A stretch of DNA of 36,888 bases from an uncultured Oscillospiraceae bacterium (GCA_944382965.1 CALWOA010000022.1:1-36888); one strand, 5' to 3'; shown: positions 8,605-17,779, counted from the stretch's first letter. Numbers and translations are program-made. The notes: generated by a model not told the origin, from the letters alone.

Positions 8605-8650
8605 AAAGCGCTTAGAAAGCAAATTCTGCTCTCTAAGCGCTTTTGTTTTG
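8605..8650. terminator. Bidirectional intrinsic terminator
   Basis: A 12-bp stem (8605-8616 with 8632-8643) with a 15-base loop is followed rightward by TTTTGTTTT. It lies between the ends of two convergent genes. Leftward the T-rich tail is shorter. Confidence 0.82.
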
Positions 8651-8663
8651 CAAAGGGGGATTT

Positions 8664-9119
8664 TCAGTCGTTTTCCACCATTTCTTCCTGCAGTTCGCTG
8701 CGGCGGATGAGGAAGCGGCGGATGGCGAACAGCCCGGCGATGCAGGCAATGCAGGCGATGTTGCTCCAGGGGTCGTCGTGGCTCAGAATCACATGGCGGG
8801 TAATGGCCACGGTGAGCACTTCCAGAATATTGGCAGGGGTGGTGTCCATCAGCATTCGCACAAATTCCAAACCCACCACAATGGCCAGCAGGTTGTGCAG
8901 CATATAATTGACATCGGCAAAGTACGCTTCGCTGGTAAACATGTGGAAAACTTCAATTCCCAACGCACCCAGCAGGGCAATGACGGTGATACCCGCAATG
9001 ATCTGCTCCATAATCCGCAGAATCCGGCGGAAAATATGTTCAATTCTGCGGTCATGCTTGGCAGCTTTCTCAAGATGGGCCTGAATTTTGGGGTCATCGG
9101 ATGTGGGGATGTGACTCAC
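8664..9119 (-). CDS. PsiE-like membrane protein
   Basis: 151 residues. Four hydrophobic segments are visible, and the stretch GLEFVRMLMDTTPANILEVL followed by AITRHVIL resembles the phosphate-starvation-inducible PsiE family (PF06146). No biochemical role is known for that family, and nothing here shows phosphate control. The reading frame can be extended 13 codons to a TTG, but that extension overlaps a TATAAT promoter element and a ribosome site. GTG at 9119, 8 bases after AAGGAGG, is the better start. It is downstream of, and separated by a promoter from, the GTPase-NYN gene. Confidence 0.75.
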   Translation of the reverse strand: MSHIPTSDDPKIQAHLEKAAKHDRRIEHIFRRILRIMEQIIAGITVIALLGALGIEVFHMFTSEAYFADVNYMLHNLLAIVVGLEFVRMLMDTTPANILEVLTVAITRHVILSHDDPWSNIACIACIAGLFAIRRFLIRRSELQEEMVEND

Positions 9120-9149
9120 GGACAGCGCCTCCTTCAGATATGATTTTCT

Positions 9150-9155
9150 ATTATA
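9150..9155 (-). promoter_or_regulatory. -10 element of the PsiE-like gene
   Basis: Leftward TATAAT lies about 30 bases before the GTG start and just upstream of the AAGGAGG. The -35 position reads TTCCTA, a poor match. It supports the shorter start because it falls inside the longest open frame. Confidence 0.5.
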
Positions 9156-9209
9156 CAATAACCTGGAGGAAATAGGAAGAGCGTTATGTAAGTTTTTCCG
9201 GTTTTTCCA

Positions 9210-11759
9210 TTATTTGTGGAAGTGCTTGCCCATTTCTTTCCGGGTCAGCTGAACTTCCTGTTCCAGCTCCCGGGCGGACATCCGCAAAGCGCCGCTGCCC
9301 AGGCTGGACAGCTGCACCAAGCCGTCGGAGGTGGCCACCCGCAGGGCATAGCCGCTGCCGATTTCGTGGGCCAGGGCTTCCATGTAAGCGTCCGCTGTTT
9401 CCCCTTCTTTGGTGTAGACCACCTGAATGTTGTGAAATTGTCCCTTTTCTCCGGGATTTCCCTTCTGTTTGTAGCCGTCAAATACCACAACCAAGGGGCA
9501 CTTGGTAAATCCGGCATAGCTGCTGAGCAGGTCGCAGAGCCTGCGCCGGGCAGCGTCCAGATCCTCCCGGGCCAGCTCTTTCAGTTCCTCCCAGGCGAAA
9601 ATCATGTTGTAGCCGTCCACCATCAGATACTTCTGCTTGGGCGGGCGGATGGGGATTTCTTCGGTGGCCGGGCGATTCACCGGAGGACGATAAAGGGTGG
9701 TGGTGCGGTTTCCGAATTCCCGCTGCAAGATTTTCTCCAGCTCCTTGTCTTCCAGGGCAAGGTTGCGGGTGATGATCTGGGGCTTTTCCTCTTTTTTCAG
9801 ACCGCTGTCCAGGTGCATGTACTCCTTGACCTGGTTCCACTTGACGGTAAAGCCCGCTCCGTGGGCGCAGAATACCGAGTCCGGGGTATTGTCCAGATCC
9901 GCCTCCGGGTCGTAGCCCAGCTGAGACACCACCTGCTCGGTGTTGTGGCAGGGGGCGTAGCCGTGAAGCGTCACTTGCAGCCGTCCCTGGCCCTGGGTGT
10001 AGGCTGCCAGAGTTTCAGCATAGTCTTTCAGTTCCGCCGCCGGCACCTGACCCTTCAGCGTGGACAAAGCGCCGCTTTGCTCCGGGGGTTCCACCTCTCC
10101 GGACATGGCCCGCAGATCGGTAATGGCCCGGCCTACCTGGGGTGTGGGCAGGGTCAGCACCAGATCGTACCAGGGTTCCAGCAAAATGGACTTTGCCTGC
10201 ATCAGTCCCTGGCGCACCGCCCGGTAGGTCGCCTGGCGGAAGTCGCCGCCTTCTGTGTGCTTTAAGTGGGCTTTTCCCACCAGCAATGTGATTTTCATAT
10301 CCGTAATGGGCGAGCCGGTAAGCACGCCCCGATGGACTTTTTCTTCCAGATGGGTCAGAATCAACTTCTGATAGTTCCCGTCCAGCACATCCGCGGGGCA
10401 AACCGTGTCAAACACCAGTCCGCTGCCCCGAGGCAAGGGCTCCAGCAGCAGGTGGGTTTCGGCGTAGTGGCGCAGGGGTTCAAAATGCCCCACGCCCTCC
10501 ACCATATCAGCAATGGTTTCCTTGTAGAAAATCCGCCGGTCTTCCAGGGTTACGTCCAGGCCGAAGCGCTGGCGTACCAGGCTTTGGAAAATCTCCAGCT
10601 GCACCTTGCCCATGAGCTGGACATGAATCTGTCCGCCGTCCAGCAGCAGCCGCAGCTGAGGGTCCTCTTCCTCCAGCTGGCGCAGCTTGGGCAGTACCAC
10701 CGCCGGGTCACTGCCTTTGGGCAGACCCACCCGGTAGGTCATCACCGGTTCCAGCACCGGAGGAAGGGAGTCCGGCTCCGCACCCAGAGGAAGTCCCGCC
10801 CAGGTCTCCGTCAACCCCGTCACCGCCGCCAAGGAACCTGCTCCCACTTCCTCAACAGGGGTAAACTTGTCCCCGGAGTATAGGCGGATTTGGGTGATCT
10901 TCTCCTGTTTTTCCTCCCCTTTTTGGGTTTTGTATGACAGGACGCTTCGTCCTTTCAGGCTGCCGCCGGTGACCTTCAGCCAGGTCAGACGGTTGCCCTG
11001 GGGGTCCCGGGAAATTTTGTACACCCGGGCGGCAAAGGTTTCCCCGTATTCCATCTGGGGTGCATAGCGGTCCAGTACGGTCAGAAGATGTTCTACCCCC
11101 GTTAGTTTCAGACCCGAGCCAAAGCAGCAGGGAAAGAGCTTGCGTTTGGCAATCAGCCCCCGGAGGTTGCCCTCCGTCACGGTTCCGGTTTCCAGGTAAT
11201 TTTCCAGCAGGGCTTCATCACACAATGCGGCGTTCTCCGCAATGGCGTCAAAATCCTCCCCAAAGGCCACACAAGCCGGGGACAGCTGCTGGTGCAGCTG
11301 CTCCATCAGCTCCTGCTCCGACTTGCCCGGCAAGTCCATTTTATTCAGGAACAAAAACGTGGGCACCTGGTAACGCTCCAGCAGCCGCCACAGCGTCAAC
11401 GTATGGGCCTGGATGCCATCGGTGCCGCTGATCACCAGCACGGCGCAGTCCAGAATGGGCATGGTGCGCTCAGCTTCGGCGGAAAAGTCCACATGGCCCG
11501 GAGTGTCCACCAGAATCATCTGCCGATGCTCTGTGGAAAACATGGCCTGCTTGGAAAAAATGGTAATGCCCCTGGCCCGTTCCAGGGCGTGAGTATCCAG
11601 ATATGCATCCCCGTGATCCACCCGGCCCAGGGTTCGGCGGGTGCCGCTTTCATACAGCAGCGCCTCGCTGAGGGTGGTTTTCCCCGCGTCCACATGGGCC
11701 AGAATCCCCAGGCACAGCGTTTTCGGCATCTGTTGCGCCACAACATGGCCCCCTTTCAT
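9210..11759 (-). CDS. Tet(M)/EF-G-like ribosomal GTPase fused to a C-terminal NYN (YacP/Rae1-like) nuclease domain
   Basis: 849 residues, against about 640 for Tet(M)-type proteins; the surplus is a C-terminal nuclease-like domain. GTPase motifs are intact: AHVDAGKTT (21-29), RGITI (63-67), DTPGHVD (85-91) and NKMD (139-142). EF-G-like domains II to V follow. In domain IV the tetracycline-displacing YSPVS loop of Tet(M) is replaced by HLKHTEGGDFR, so drug protection is doubtful. Residues about 710-849 match NYN/YacP proteins: VDGYN (Asp715), VFDGYK (Asp761), EGETADAYME (Glu787, Asp790) and ATSDG (Asp812), all the expected acidic metal ligands. Rae1/YacP cleaves mRNA in the ribosomal A site, where EF-G-like factors bind. 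I infer a factor that delivers a nuclease to the A site. The ATG has AAAGGA 7 bases upstream and its own promoter. Confidence 0.9.
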   Translation of the reverse strand: MKGGHVVAQQMPKTLCLGILAHVDAGKTTLSEALLYESGTRRTLGRVDHGDAYLDTHALERARGITIFSKQAMFSTEHRQMILVDTPGHVDFSAEAERTMPILDCAVLVISGTDGIQAHTLTLWRLLERYQVPTFLFLNKMDLPGKSEQELMEQLHQQLSPACVAFGEDFDAIAENAALCDEALLENYLETGTVTEGNLRGLIAKRKLFPCCFGSGLKLTGVEHLLTVLDRYAPQMEYGETFAARVYKISRDPQGNRLTWLKVTGGSLKGRSVLSYKTQKGEEKQEKITQIRLYSGDKFTPVEEVGAGSLAAVTGLTETWAGLPLGAEPDSLPPVLEPVMTYRVGLPKGSDPAVVLPKLRQLEEEDPQLRLLLDGGQIHVQLMGKVQLEIFQSLVRQRFGLDVTLEDRRIFYKETIADMVEGVGHFEPLRHYAETHLLLEPLPRGSGLVFDTVCPADVLDGNYQKLILTHLEEKVHRGVLTGSPITDMKITLLVGKAHLKHTEGGDFRQATYRAVRQGLMQAKSILLEPWYDLVLTLPTPQVGRAITDLRAMSGEVEPPEQSGALSTLKGQVPAAELKDYAETLAAYTQGQGRLQVTLHGYAPCHNTEQVVSQLGYDPEADLDNTPDSVFCAHGAGFTVKWNQVKEYMHLDSGLKKEEKPQIITRNLALEDKELEKILQREFGNRTTTLYRPPVNRPATEEIPIRPPKQKYLMVDGYNMIFAWEELKELAREDLDAARRRLCDLLSSYAGFTKCPLVVVFDGYKQKGNPGEKGQFHNIQVVYTKEGETADAYMEALAHEIGSGYALRVATSDGLVQLSSLGSGALRMSARELEQEVQLTRKEMGKHFHK

Positions 11760-11782
11760 GGTAAAATCCTTTTATTCAAGGC

Positions 11783-11812
11783 ATTATACCACAAAAGGGG
11801 GCGTATCGTCCA
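11783..11812 (-). promoter_or_regulatory. Promoter of the GTPase-NYN gene
   Basis: Leftward TGGACG (11807-11812), 18 bases, TATAAT (11783-11788) with an extended TGG just before the -10. Transcription would start near 11776, leaving only about 17 bases of leader, so there is no room for a Tet(M)-style attenuator. Confidence 0.68.
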
Positions 11813-11838
11813 TAGGGTTATCCGGAATTGTGCCGGGG

Positions 11839-13158
11839 TTATGCCTGTTTGGAAAGGTGGGAAGTATTGCCCACGCTGGCAAACCGGGCCTCAATGGGCA
11901 CATTCTTCGTCAGCAGCGATACCACCACAATCACCACGCTGGAAATCAGGCATCCGGCAATGGCGCCATAGGAGGCAAACACCGGCAGCTGGGAAGCCAC
12001 CAGCCCGGAGACGATGCCGCACCGGGCGCCCCAGGGTGTTACCCGGCTGTTGCGCTTACCCATCTGCTGCTCCCCTTTTTCCTCTTTCCAGAACATGCCG
12101 ATCAGCAGCAGCGGCACCAGTCCCACACCGGCAATGGTATAGGCTTTGCTCAGCAGCGACAGCACCGTCTGGGCATAGATGCCGCAGACGCTGGAAATCA
12201 CGCCCACAATTACCGTGACAATTTTCGCCATATGCACCATCTGCCGATCGGATTCTCCCCGTCGGAAGGGGTGAATCACATCATTGACGATCAAAACCGC
12301 AGAGGAATTCAGGCAGGAATCGGCGGTAGACATGCCGGCGCAGAGTACCAGAGCAAAAATGGCGGCGCACATCATCGGCGGCATGCAGTTCATCATAAAC
12401 CATGGCATAGCCGTGTTGGCGTTCAGGTCCTGGTTATAGGTCATGATAATCAAACCCGTTATAGCCGTCATCAGCACAAATCCCAGGCAGATCACGCCGC
12501 TCCAGAACATGCTGCGCTTGGCGGTTCTGGCGCTTTTGCTGCCAAAGCAGCGCTGCCAGTAGGCCTGGAAGGATACCACGCCAATAAAGCCGGTGATAAA
12601 CTTGTTCAGCGCTCCCCACAAATCCATTCCCGCAAAACTCAGCAGGTTCTCCTGTCCCACTGCTGCCAGCCGGGTCCGCAGCACCTCCAGGCTGAAATCC
12701 ACCCGACTGAAGGCAAACAGGTAGAACACAATGCCCACCACCAGGCACAGGATTCCCTGGAACAAGTCGGTCCACACCACGCTGTAAACGCCGCCGGTGA
12801 CGGTGTAGAAAATGAAAATGGCAGAGAACAAAATCACGATGGGCACCGAGCTGGAGCCGGTGAACACCTCGAATAAATCACCAAAGGCTTTGCCCTGACC
12901 GCCCACGGTGGAAATCATAATGATGCTGGCCAAGATGCCGCACATAGCCCGGGTGAGCTTATCCCGGACGATCAGATCGTCGATCATTTCCGGAATGGTG
13001 TTGTAGGTAAATTTTCCGATAAGTCCTACCAGCAGCAGGGCAAAGAACATCTTCGATCCCTGCTCGCCCAAAATAAAGGCAAAGATGCCAACACCCTGTT
13101 CATAGGCATTGCCCGCATGGGCAAAGAAGTTGGACACGCCCATAATGCTGGCAAACTG
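11839..13158 (-). pseudogene. Sodium:solute symporter (SSS family), 5'-truncated
   Basis: About 440 residues of an SSS-family cation/solute symporter with roughly eleven hydrophobic helices. Homology-like sequence begins at QFASIMGVSNFFAHAGNAY, which corresponds to the second helix of the family. The first helix and the loop before it, around 50 residues, are missing. Upstream of about 13158 the frame stays open but merely reads the opposite strand of the marR gene. No ATG or GTG near the junction (the ATG at 13149, for example) has a ribosome site. The C-terminal helices and the tail ending HLSKQA look complete, so the damage is confined to the 5' end. The substrate is not identifiable. If a short form is made it would lack part of the Na+/substrate core. 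A MarR gene abuts head to head. Confidence 0.65.
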
Positions 13159-13590
13159 ACTGAAGAAAATCAGAAACTCAGATTGCTGGCTCTGCTGCCG
13201 CTGATTCACAAAACGTTTTTGTCCGTACCCCTGCTGAAGGAGTTCGGCTATACCAAGACCCAGCTGTTCATCTGCATCGCCCTGTATCGCCGGGGCTCTC
13301 TGACCATGAGCCAGATTGCCCAGCACATCAGCTCTTCCAAAGAACAGGCCACCCGGGCGGTAGCCCCGCTGGTAGAGGACGGTCTGGCCCAGCGGTTTAT
13401 CAGCGAGGAAAACCGAACCCATATCCATGTTCAGCTCACCGAAAAGGGACGGCAGCTGATACACAGCCGCTTGGACAGCTTCGGCGATGCCTTCGACCGG
13501 AAGCTGACCCAATCCCTCACCCCGGAGGAACGGGAGCAGCTGTATGATTCCGTCGAAACGGTAATCCGGTTTCTGGAAAAACTAAACTGA
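13117..13590 (+). CDS. MarR-family regulator, start codon apparently lost
   Basis: The frame gives 157 residues, but only the part from TEENQKLRLL (about 13159) looks like MarR, about 143 residues and thus nearly the full family length. The winged helix is clear: LTMSQIAQHISSSKEQATRA, then VEDGLAQRF and the wing HIHVQLTEKGRQLI. The first 14 codons overlap the symporter on the other strand and read as its antisense. The ATG at 13117 has no ribosome site; neither do CTG 13156 or TTG 13183. I infer that the deletion that beheaded the symporter also removed this gene's start. Many MarR proteins repress a divergent neighbour, so the pair may once have been regulator and target. A weak hairpin (13587-13616) spans the stop. 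Confidence 0.7.
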   Translation: MGKEVGHAHNAGKLTEENQKLRLLALLPLIHKTFLSVPLLKEFGYTKTQLFICIALYRRGSLTMSQIAQHISSSKEQATRAVAPLVEDGLAQRFISEENRTHIHVQLTEKGRQLIHSRLDSFGDAFDRKLTQSLTPEEREQLYDSVETVIRFLEKLN

Positions 13591-13644
13591 CCGGTCAAGG
13601 AACTGTCCCGGTCAGCTTGCAATGTGTATCAACTCTTAAACAGC

Positions 13645-13908
13645 AAAGTACCGGCTCTTGCGAGCCGGTACTTTCAGCTTGTCAAAAAAGCCTCGCAGAG
13701 TTTGCCGACGCAGGCGGCAAATAAAGTTCAAACTGTTTTCTGTCAGGGCATGTACCTGGCAGAAAACACTTCTCAGGCTGCAAGTGTGGAATTTGTCCCC
13801 TATCGGGGGACAAATTATGCGCGCAGCAGACTGCCAAAGTTTGTCGGAAAAGCCCGTAAGGGATTTTTCGACAGTCTCAAAGTACCGGCTCTGATGAGCC
13901 GGTACTTT
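13645..13908. repeat. 264-bp compound palindromic element with inverted termini (MITE-like)
   Basis: The ends are two near-identical perfect 13-bp hairpins, AAAGTACCGGCTC with GAGCCGGTACTTT (13645-13674 and 13879-13908), differing only in the loop (TTGC, TGAT). The inner flanks continue the inverted repeat with mismatches (CAGCTTGTCAAAAAAGCC against GAGACTGTCGAAAAATCC), giving terminal repeats of about 48 bp. Between them lie four more hairpins: 13701-13721, 13735-13767 (13 bp, one G-T), 13790-13816 (11 bp perfect) and about 13843-13874. No gene is evident inside. The right hairpin, with its TTTTT tail, can also act as a terminator rightward and lies just past the glgA stop. No target duplication is evident at the borders. 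No second copy exists in this window. Confidence 0.7.
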
Positions 13909-13915
13909 TTGTATG

Positions 13916-15361
13916 TTACCAGGAGAGCATCTTCTCGAACTGCTCCATGTAGCGCTTGGCGGGAACGTCCCAACTGAAGTCGGTTTCCATTTCCCGCTTC
14001 TGCAGGTCGTGGAACGCCTCGGGCTTCTTGTTGTACAGGTTCAGGCAGCGCTTCAGTGCGGCGTAGAAGTCGTCGGCATTGTAGCTCTGGAAGGTAAAGC
14101 CCAGACCGCCTTCGCCGTTTTCATCGGCAGGAGGCACGGTGTCCTTCAGGCCGCCGGTGGCGTGAACCACAGGCACGGTGCCGTAGCGCATGGCGTTCAT
14201 CTGGCTCAGGCCGCAGGGTTCGGACTTGGAAGGCATCAGGTAGATGTCGCCGCCGGCATAGATCCGGGAAGCCAGCCCCAGGTTGAAGGTGATCTTTGCC
14301 GCCACCTGCTTGGGGAACTGTCTGGCCAGATCCTTGAAGAAGCCCTCGTACTGGGCTTCGCCGGTGCCCAGAATCAGCAGCTGGGCATCCTCTTCCCACA
14401 TCAGCCGCCGGGCGATGTAGCACAGCAGATCCAGGCCCTTGTGTCCGGCCAGTCGGGTGACCATAACCATCAGCGGCACATCCGGATTCACCGGCAGACC
14501 TACTTCTTCCTGAAGGGCAGCCTTGCACTTGGCCTTGCCTTCGACGAAAGTTTCGCTGTTATAGTGGGCAGGCAGCGCCTTGTCGGTCTCCGGATTGAAG
14601 GTGTTCACATCGATGCCGTTGGTGATGCCGGTGAGCTTCCAGGCATTGTTTGACAGAATACCGTCCAGGCCGTGGGCATAGTACGGATACATCAGTTCCC
14701 GGGCATAGGTCTCGGAAACGGTGGTCACCAGGTCGGCGGTTTCAATAGCTCCCTTCATCACATTGACGGAGTTATTCATGTCCATGGTGGGACGGTACTC
14801 CCAGGGCAGCGCCAGCATGTCGTCAAAGAAGTTGGCATTGGCCCAGCCCTGATACTCAATGTTGTGAATGGTGTACATGCAGCGGGTCTTGGGGAACTGC
14901 TCAAAGTACATGGCCTTCAGGTAGGTGGGCACCAGAGCAGTTTGCCAGTCGTTGCACTGGATCACATCGGGAACGAACTCCACAGCCAGCAGGGAATCCA
15001 GGCAGGCCCGGGAGAAGAAGGCGAAACGTTCGCCGTCGTCCATATCGCCGTAGATGGCACCGGTACGGCCGCCGAAGTAGTACTCGTTGTCCAGGAAGTA
15101 CACCTGCACCCCGTCGGTACGGTTCAGCAGCTTCATCACAGCGCAGTACTGCTTCCGCCAGCCCAGGGTGACCCGGAACTCTGCCACCTTTTCAGTTTCG
15201 TAAGCAGGATTGGTTTTGATCTTATTGTAGTACGGAAGCAGCAGCACCACTTCGTTGCCCTCAATCCGGGCCAGCGCAGCGGGCAGAGCTTCCATCACGT
15301 CGCCCAGACCGCCGGATTTGGCGTAGGGGGCGCCTTCGGAAGCGCAGATGGCAATTTTCAT
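13916..15361 (-). CDS. glgA: Glycogen synthase (ADP-glucose dependent)
   Basis: 481 residues, a full-length GT5 enzyme that extends alpha-1,4-glucan from ADP-glucose. The ADP-glucose motif KSGGLGDV is at residues 15-22. The C-terminal domain carries MPSKSEPCGLSQMNAM with the conserved glutamate and GTVPVVHATGGLKDTV. It is the last gene of glgC-glgD-glgA; its ATG overlaps the glgD stop by four bases (15358-15361), so translation is coupled. The neighbouring terminator hairpin belongs to the palindromic element. Confidence 0.97.
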   Translation of the reverse strand: MKIAICASEGAPYAKSGGLGDVMEALPAALARIEGNEVVLLLPYYNKIKTNPAYETEKVAEFRVTLGWRKQYCAVMKLLNRTDGVQVYFLDNEYYFGGRTGAIYGDMDDGERFAFFSRACLDSLLAVEFVPDVIQCNDWQTALVPTYLKAMYFEQFPKTRCMYTIHNIEYQGWANANFFDDMLALPWEYRPTMDMNNSVNVMKGAIETADLVTTVSETYARELMYPYYAHGLDGILSNNAWKLTGITNGIDVNTFNPETDKALPAHYNSETFVEGKAKCKAALQEEVGLPVNPDVPLMVMVTRLAGHKGLDLLCYIARRLMWEEDAQLLILGTGEAQYEGFFKDLARQFPKQVAAKITFNLGLASRIYAGGDIYLMPSKSEPCGLSQMNAMRYGTVPVVHATGGLKDTVPPADENGEGGLGFTFQSYNADDFYAALKRCLNLYNKKPEAFHDLQKREMETDFSWDVPAKRYMEQFEKMLSW

Positions 15362-16467
15362 ACAGTTTCACCCCGTTTGACAATGATGGGATTCTTCTTG
15401 GTGCCGATGAGCTTGGCACCGGGGGTAACGGTTACGTTCTTATCCAGGATGACGTACTTCAGTTCACTGCCCTCGCCGATGACCGCATCGTTCATGATGA
15501 CGCAGTCTTCCACCTCGGCGCCCTTGTTCACGGTAACCTGGCGGAACAGCACGGAGTTCTTGACCTGGCCTTCCAGCATGCAGCCGTCGGCAGCCAGGCA
15601 GTTCTCAATGTCGCAGCCTTCGCCGTAGTAGGTGGGAACCCGGTCACGGACCTTGGTATAAATGGGATGGGCGCCATGGAACACATCGTGCCGGATGTCC
15701 TTGTTGATCAGCGCCAGGGAGTTGTAGTAGTACTCCTCCACAGACTCGTTGAACAGGGCAACACCCTCGAACTGGTAGACGTTGACGGAGACCTTGCCCC
15801 GCTGCCAGCCGCCCAGCACCAGATCCCGGTCCATGTGGAACTTATCCCGGGCAATGACTTCCTTGACCTGCTGGATCATCCACTTCTTATTCAGCACGAA
15901 CATATCCATGGAAGCCAGGTAGTCCTCACCAGCAGCGTAGTCTACCACCATGTCGGTAACTTCCCCGTTTTCCATCTTCAGGGCCAGGTCAATGATCTTT
16001 TCGCCGTTGCACACACCGGCCTTGGTCACCACGGTGATGTCCTTGCCGCTCTGAACATGGGCAGAGAGGACCTTGTTCAGGTCAATGTTGGACAGAACCG
16101 CGGAGTCGATCATCACCACCAGCTCATCATCGGCGCCGTATTCCAGGAAGTCCATGGCGTGGGCCAGGGATTCCAGCTTGCCCCGGTATGTATGGGTAAC
16201 GGACATGGCGTAGGGAGTCAAGAATTCCAGACCGCCCTCTTCCAGTTCCAGGCCCCACTCTTCGCCGTCGCCGATGTGGTTCATCAGGGACTGGTAATTG
16301 TGCCGGGAGATCACGCCCACATGGCGCACACCGGCGCAGCTTAAGTTGGACAAAGCAAAGTCCACCTGGCGGTACCGGCCGCCGAAGGGCAGAGAAGCCA
16401 TGGTGCGCTTGTCGGTCAGCTCACCCAAGCTAGCATCGTTGGTAAAAATGATACCCATTACGTTCAT
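15358..16467 (-). CDS. glgD: Glucose-1-phosphate adenylyltransferase, GlgD-type subunit
   Basis: 369 residues, homologous to GlgC along its length, with SLPFGGRYRQVDFALSNL and a C-terminal left-handed beta-helix (hexapeptide-like repeats in about the last 100 residues). The N-terminal catalytic loop GGxGxRLxxLT of GlgC is replaced by NDASLGELTDKRTM, and the GDH segment of GlgC reads IDSAVL. This matches GlgD of Bacillota, which is not catalytic alone but raises the activity of GlgC in a heteromer. It starts 15 bases after glgC and overlaps glgA. Confidence 0.94.
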   Translation of the reverse strand: MNVMGIIFTNDASLGELTDKRTMASLPFGGRYRQVDFALSNLSCAGVRHVGVISRHNYQSLMNHIGDGEEWGLELEEGGLEFLTPYAMSVTHTYRGKLESLAHAMDFLEYGADDELVVMIDSAVLSNIDLNKVLSAHVQSGKDITVVTKAGVCNGEKIIDLALKMENGEVTDMVVDYAAGEDYLASMDMFVLNKKWMIQQVKEVIARDKFHMDRDLVLGGWQRGKVSVNVYQFEGVALFNESVEEYYYNSLALINKDIRHDVFHGAHPIYTKVRDRVPTYYGEGCDIENCLAADGCMLEGQVKNSVLFRQVTVNKGAEVEDCVIMNDAVIGEGSELKYVILDKNVTVTPGAKLIGTKKNPIIVKRGETV

Positions 16468-16482
16468 TGCGGAATCCTCCTC

Positions 16483-17673
16483 TTACAGCATCTCACCGGG
16501 CAGCAGCACGGTGTTGGCTTCTACCACAGCGCCCTTGGATGTAACGCTGATCTTTCTCTTGTCCTTGGGTCCGAAGACGCCGCCTACCACTGCATTCTTG
16601 CAGATCTTGGAGTCCTCACCCAGGATGGCGTTGCGGACGATGGCGCCGGCTTCAATGACCACACCGGGCATGACCACGGAATCCTCCACCAGAGAGCCTT
16701 CGCCGATGGTGCAGCCGATGGAAATGATGGAATGCTTCACAGTGCCGTAGACCTCGCAGCCCTCTGCCACGAAGGCGTTGACAATCTTGGCACTCTCATC
16801 AATGTAGGAAGAAGGCAGAGCAGAGTTCCGGGCGTAGATCTTGTTGCGCTCGTCGCCCCGCAGGTCGAAGGCAGGCTCCTTGCCCAGCAGCTCCATGTTG
16901 GCTTCCCACAAGGAGTCGATGGTGCCCACGTCCTTCCAGTAGCCGTCGAAGGGGTAAGCCATCATCTTGTGGCCTTCCGCCAGGAGCTTAGGGATGATGT
17001 TCTTGCCGAAGTCGTTGGAGGACTTGGCATCTTCCTCGTCCTCTACCAGAGCCTTGCGCAGCACGCTCCAGTTGAAGCAGTAGATGCCCATGGAGGCGTT
17101 GGTGGACTTGGGGACAGGGGGCTTTTCTTCAAATTCATAAATGGAGTTGTCGGGGTTGGTATTCAGAATACCGAAGCGGGAGGCCTCTTCCAGAGGCACG
17201 TTGCGCACGGCGATGGTGCAAGAGGCGTTGTGCTCCTCGTGGTAGCGGATCATGGCAGCGTAATCCATCTTGTAGATGTGGTCGCCGGAGAGCACCACCA
17301 CATAATCCGGGTCAAAGCGGTCCACGAAGTCAATGTTCTGGTAAATGGCGTTGGCGGTGCCTTTGTACCAGCCGGACTTCTTGTCATGGCGTTCGTAGGG
17401 AGGCAGAACCTGGGCGCAGCTGTGGGTTTTATTCAGACCCCAGGGCTGGCCGTTGCCGATGTACTCATTCAGTTCCAAAGGCTGATACTGGGTCAGGATA
17501 CCCACGGTATCGATGCCGGAGTTTACGCAGTTGCTCAGGGGGAAGTCAATGATGCGGTACTTGCCGCCAAAGGGAACGGCAGGCTTGGCGGTTTTTTCCG
17601 TCAGAACCTTCAGACGGCTGCCCTGGCCGCCGGCCAGCAGCATAGCGATTACACGTTTTTTCTGAAAATACAT
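16483..17673 (-). CDS. glgC: Glucose-1-phosphate adenylyltransferase, catalytic subunit
   Basis: 396 residues. It makes ADP-glucose from glucose-1-phosphate and ATP, the committed step of glycogen synthesis. The catalytic loop [22 protein letters not shown], shown here by its key residues GGQGSRL and KPAVPF, is intact, as are [16 protein letters not shown] and the metal-binding [17 protein letters not shown] two codons upstream is only 2 bases from AAGGAG, whereas ATG 17673 is 8 bases away, so the start is set there. First gene of the operon; no branching enzyme or phosphorylase gene is in view. Confidence 0.96.
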   Translation of the reverse strand: MYFQKKRVIAMLLAGGQGSRLKVLTEKTAKPAVPFGGKYRIIDFPLSNCVNSGIDTVGILTQYQPLELNEYIGNGQPWGLNKTHSCAQVLPPYERHDKKSGWYKGTANAIYQNIDFVDRFDPDYVVVLSGDHIYKMDYAAMIRYHEEHNASCTIAVRNVPLEEASRFGILNTNPDNSIYEFEEKPPVPKSTNASMGIYCFNWSVLRKALVEDEEDAKSSNDFGKNIIPKLLAEGHKMMAYPFDGYWKDVGTIDSLWEANMELLGKEPAFDLRGDERNKIYARNSALPSSYIDESAKIVNAFVAEGCEVYGTVKHSIISIGCTIGEGSLVEDSVVMPGVVIEAGAIVRNAILGEDSKICKNAVVGGVFGPKDKRKISVTSKGAVVEANTVLLPGEML

Positions 17674-17779
17674 GGTCACAGCTCCTTATATGAATTGTTG
17701 GATGCTCTTGTATCAAGAACGGAAAATGGTCACAGGAGGCACATTTCTCCACGTTCATACGATATCATATTTTTGTAAA

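Noticed and set aside
9210-11759. Tetracycline resistance gene tet(M)-like
   Set aside because: The diagnostic domain IV loop YSPVS is absent and the protein carries an extra nuclease domain. The short leader has no attenuator as in tet(M). Core chromosome context also argues for a housekeeping role.
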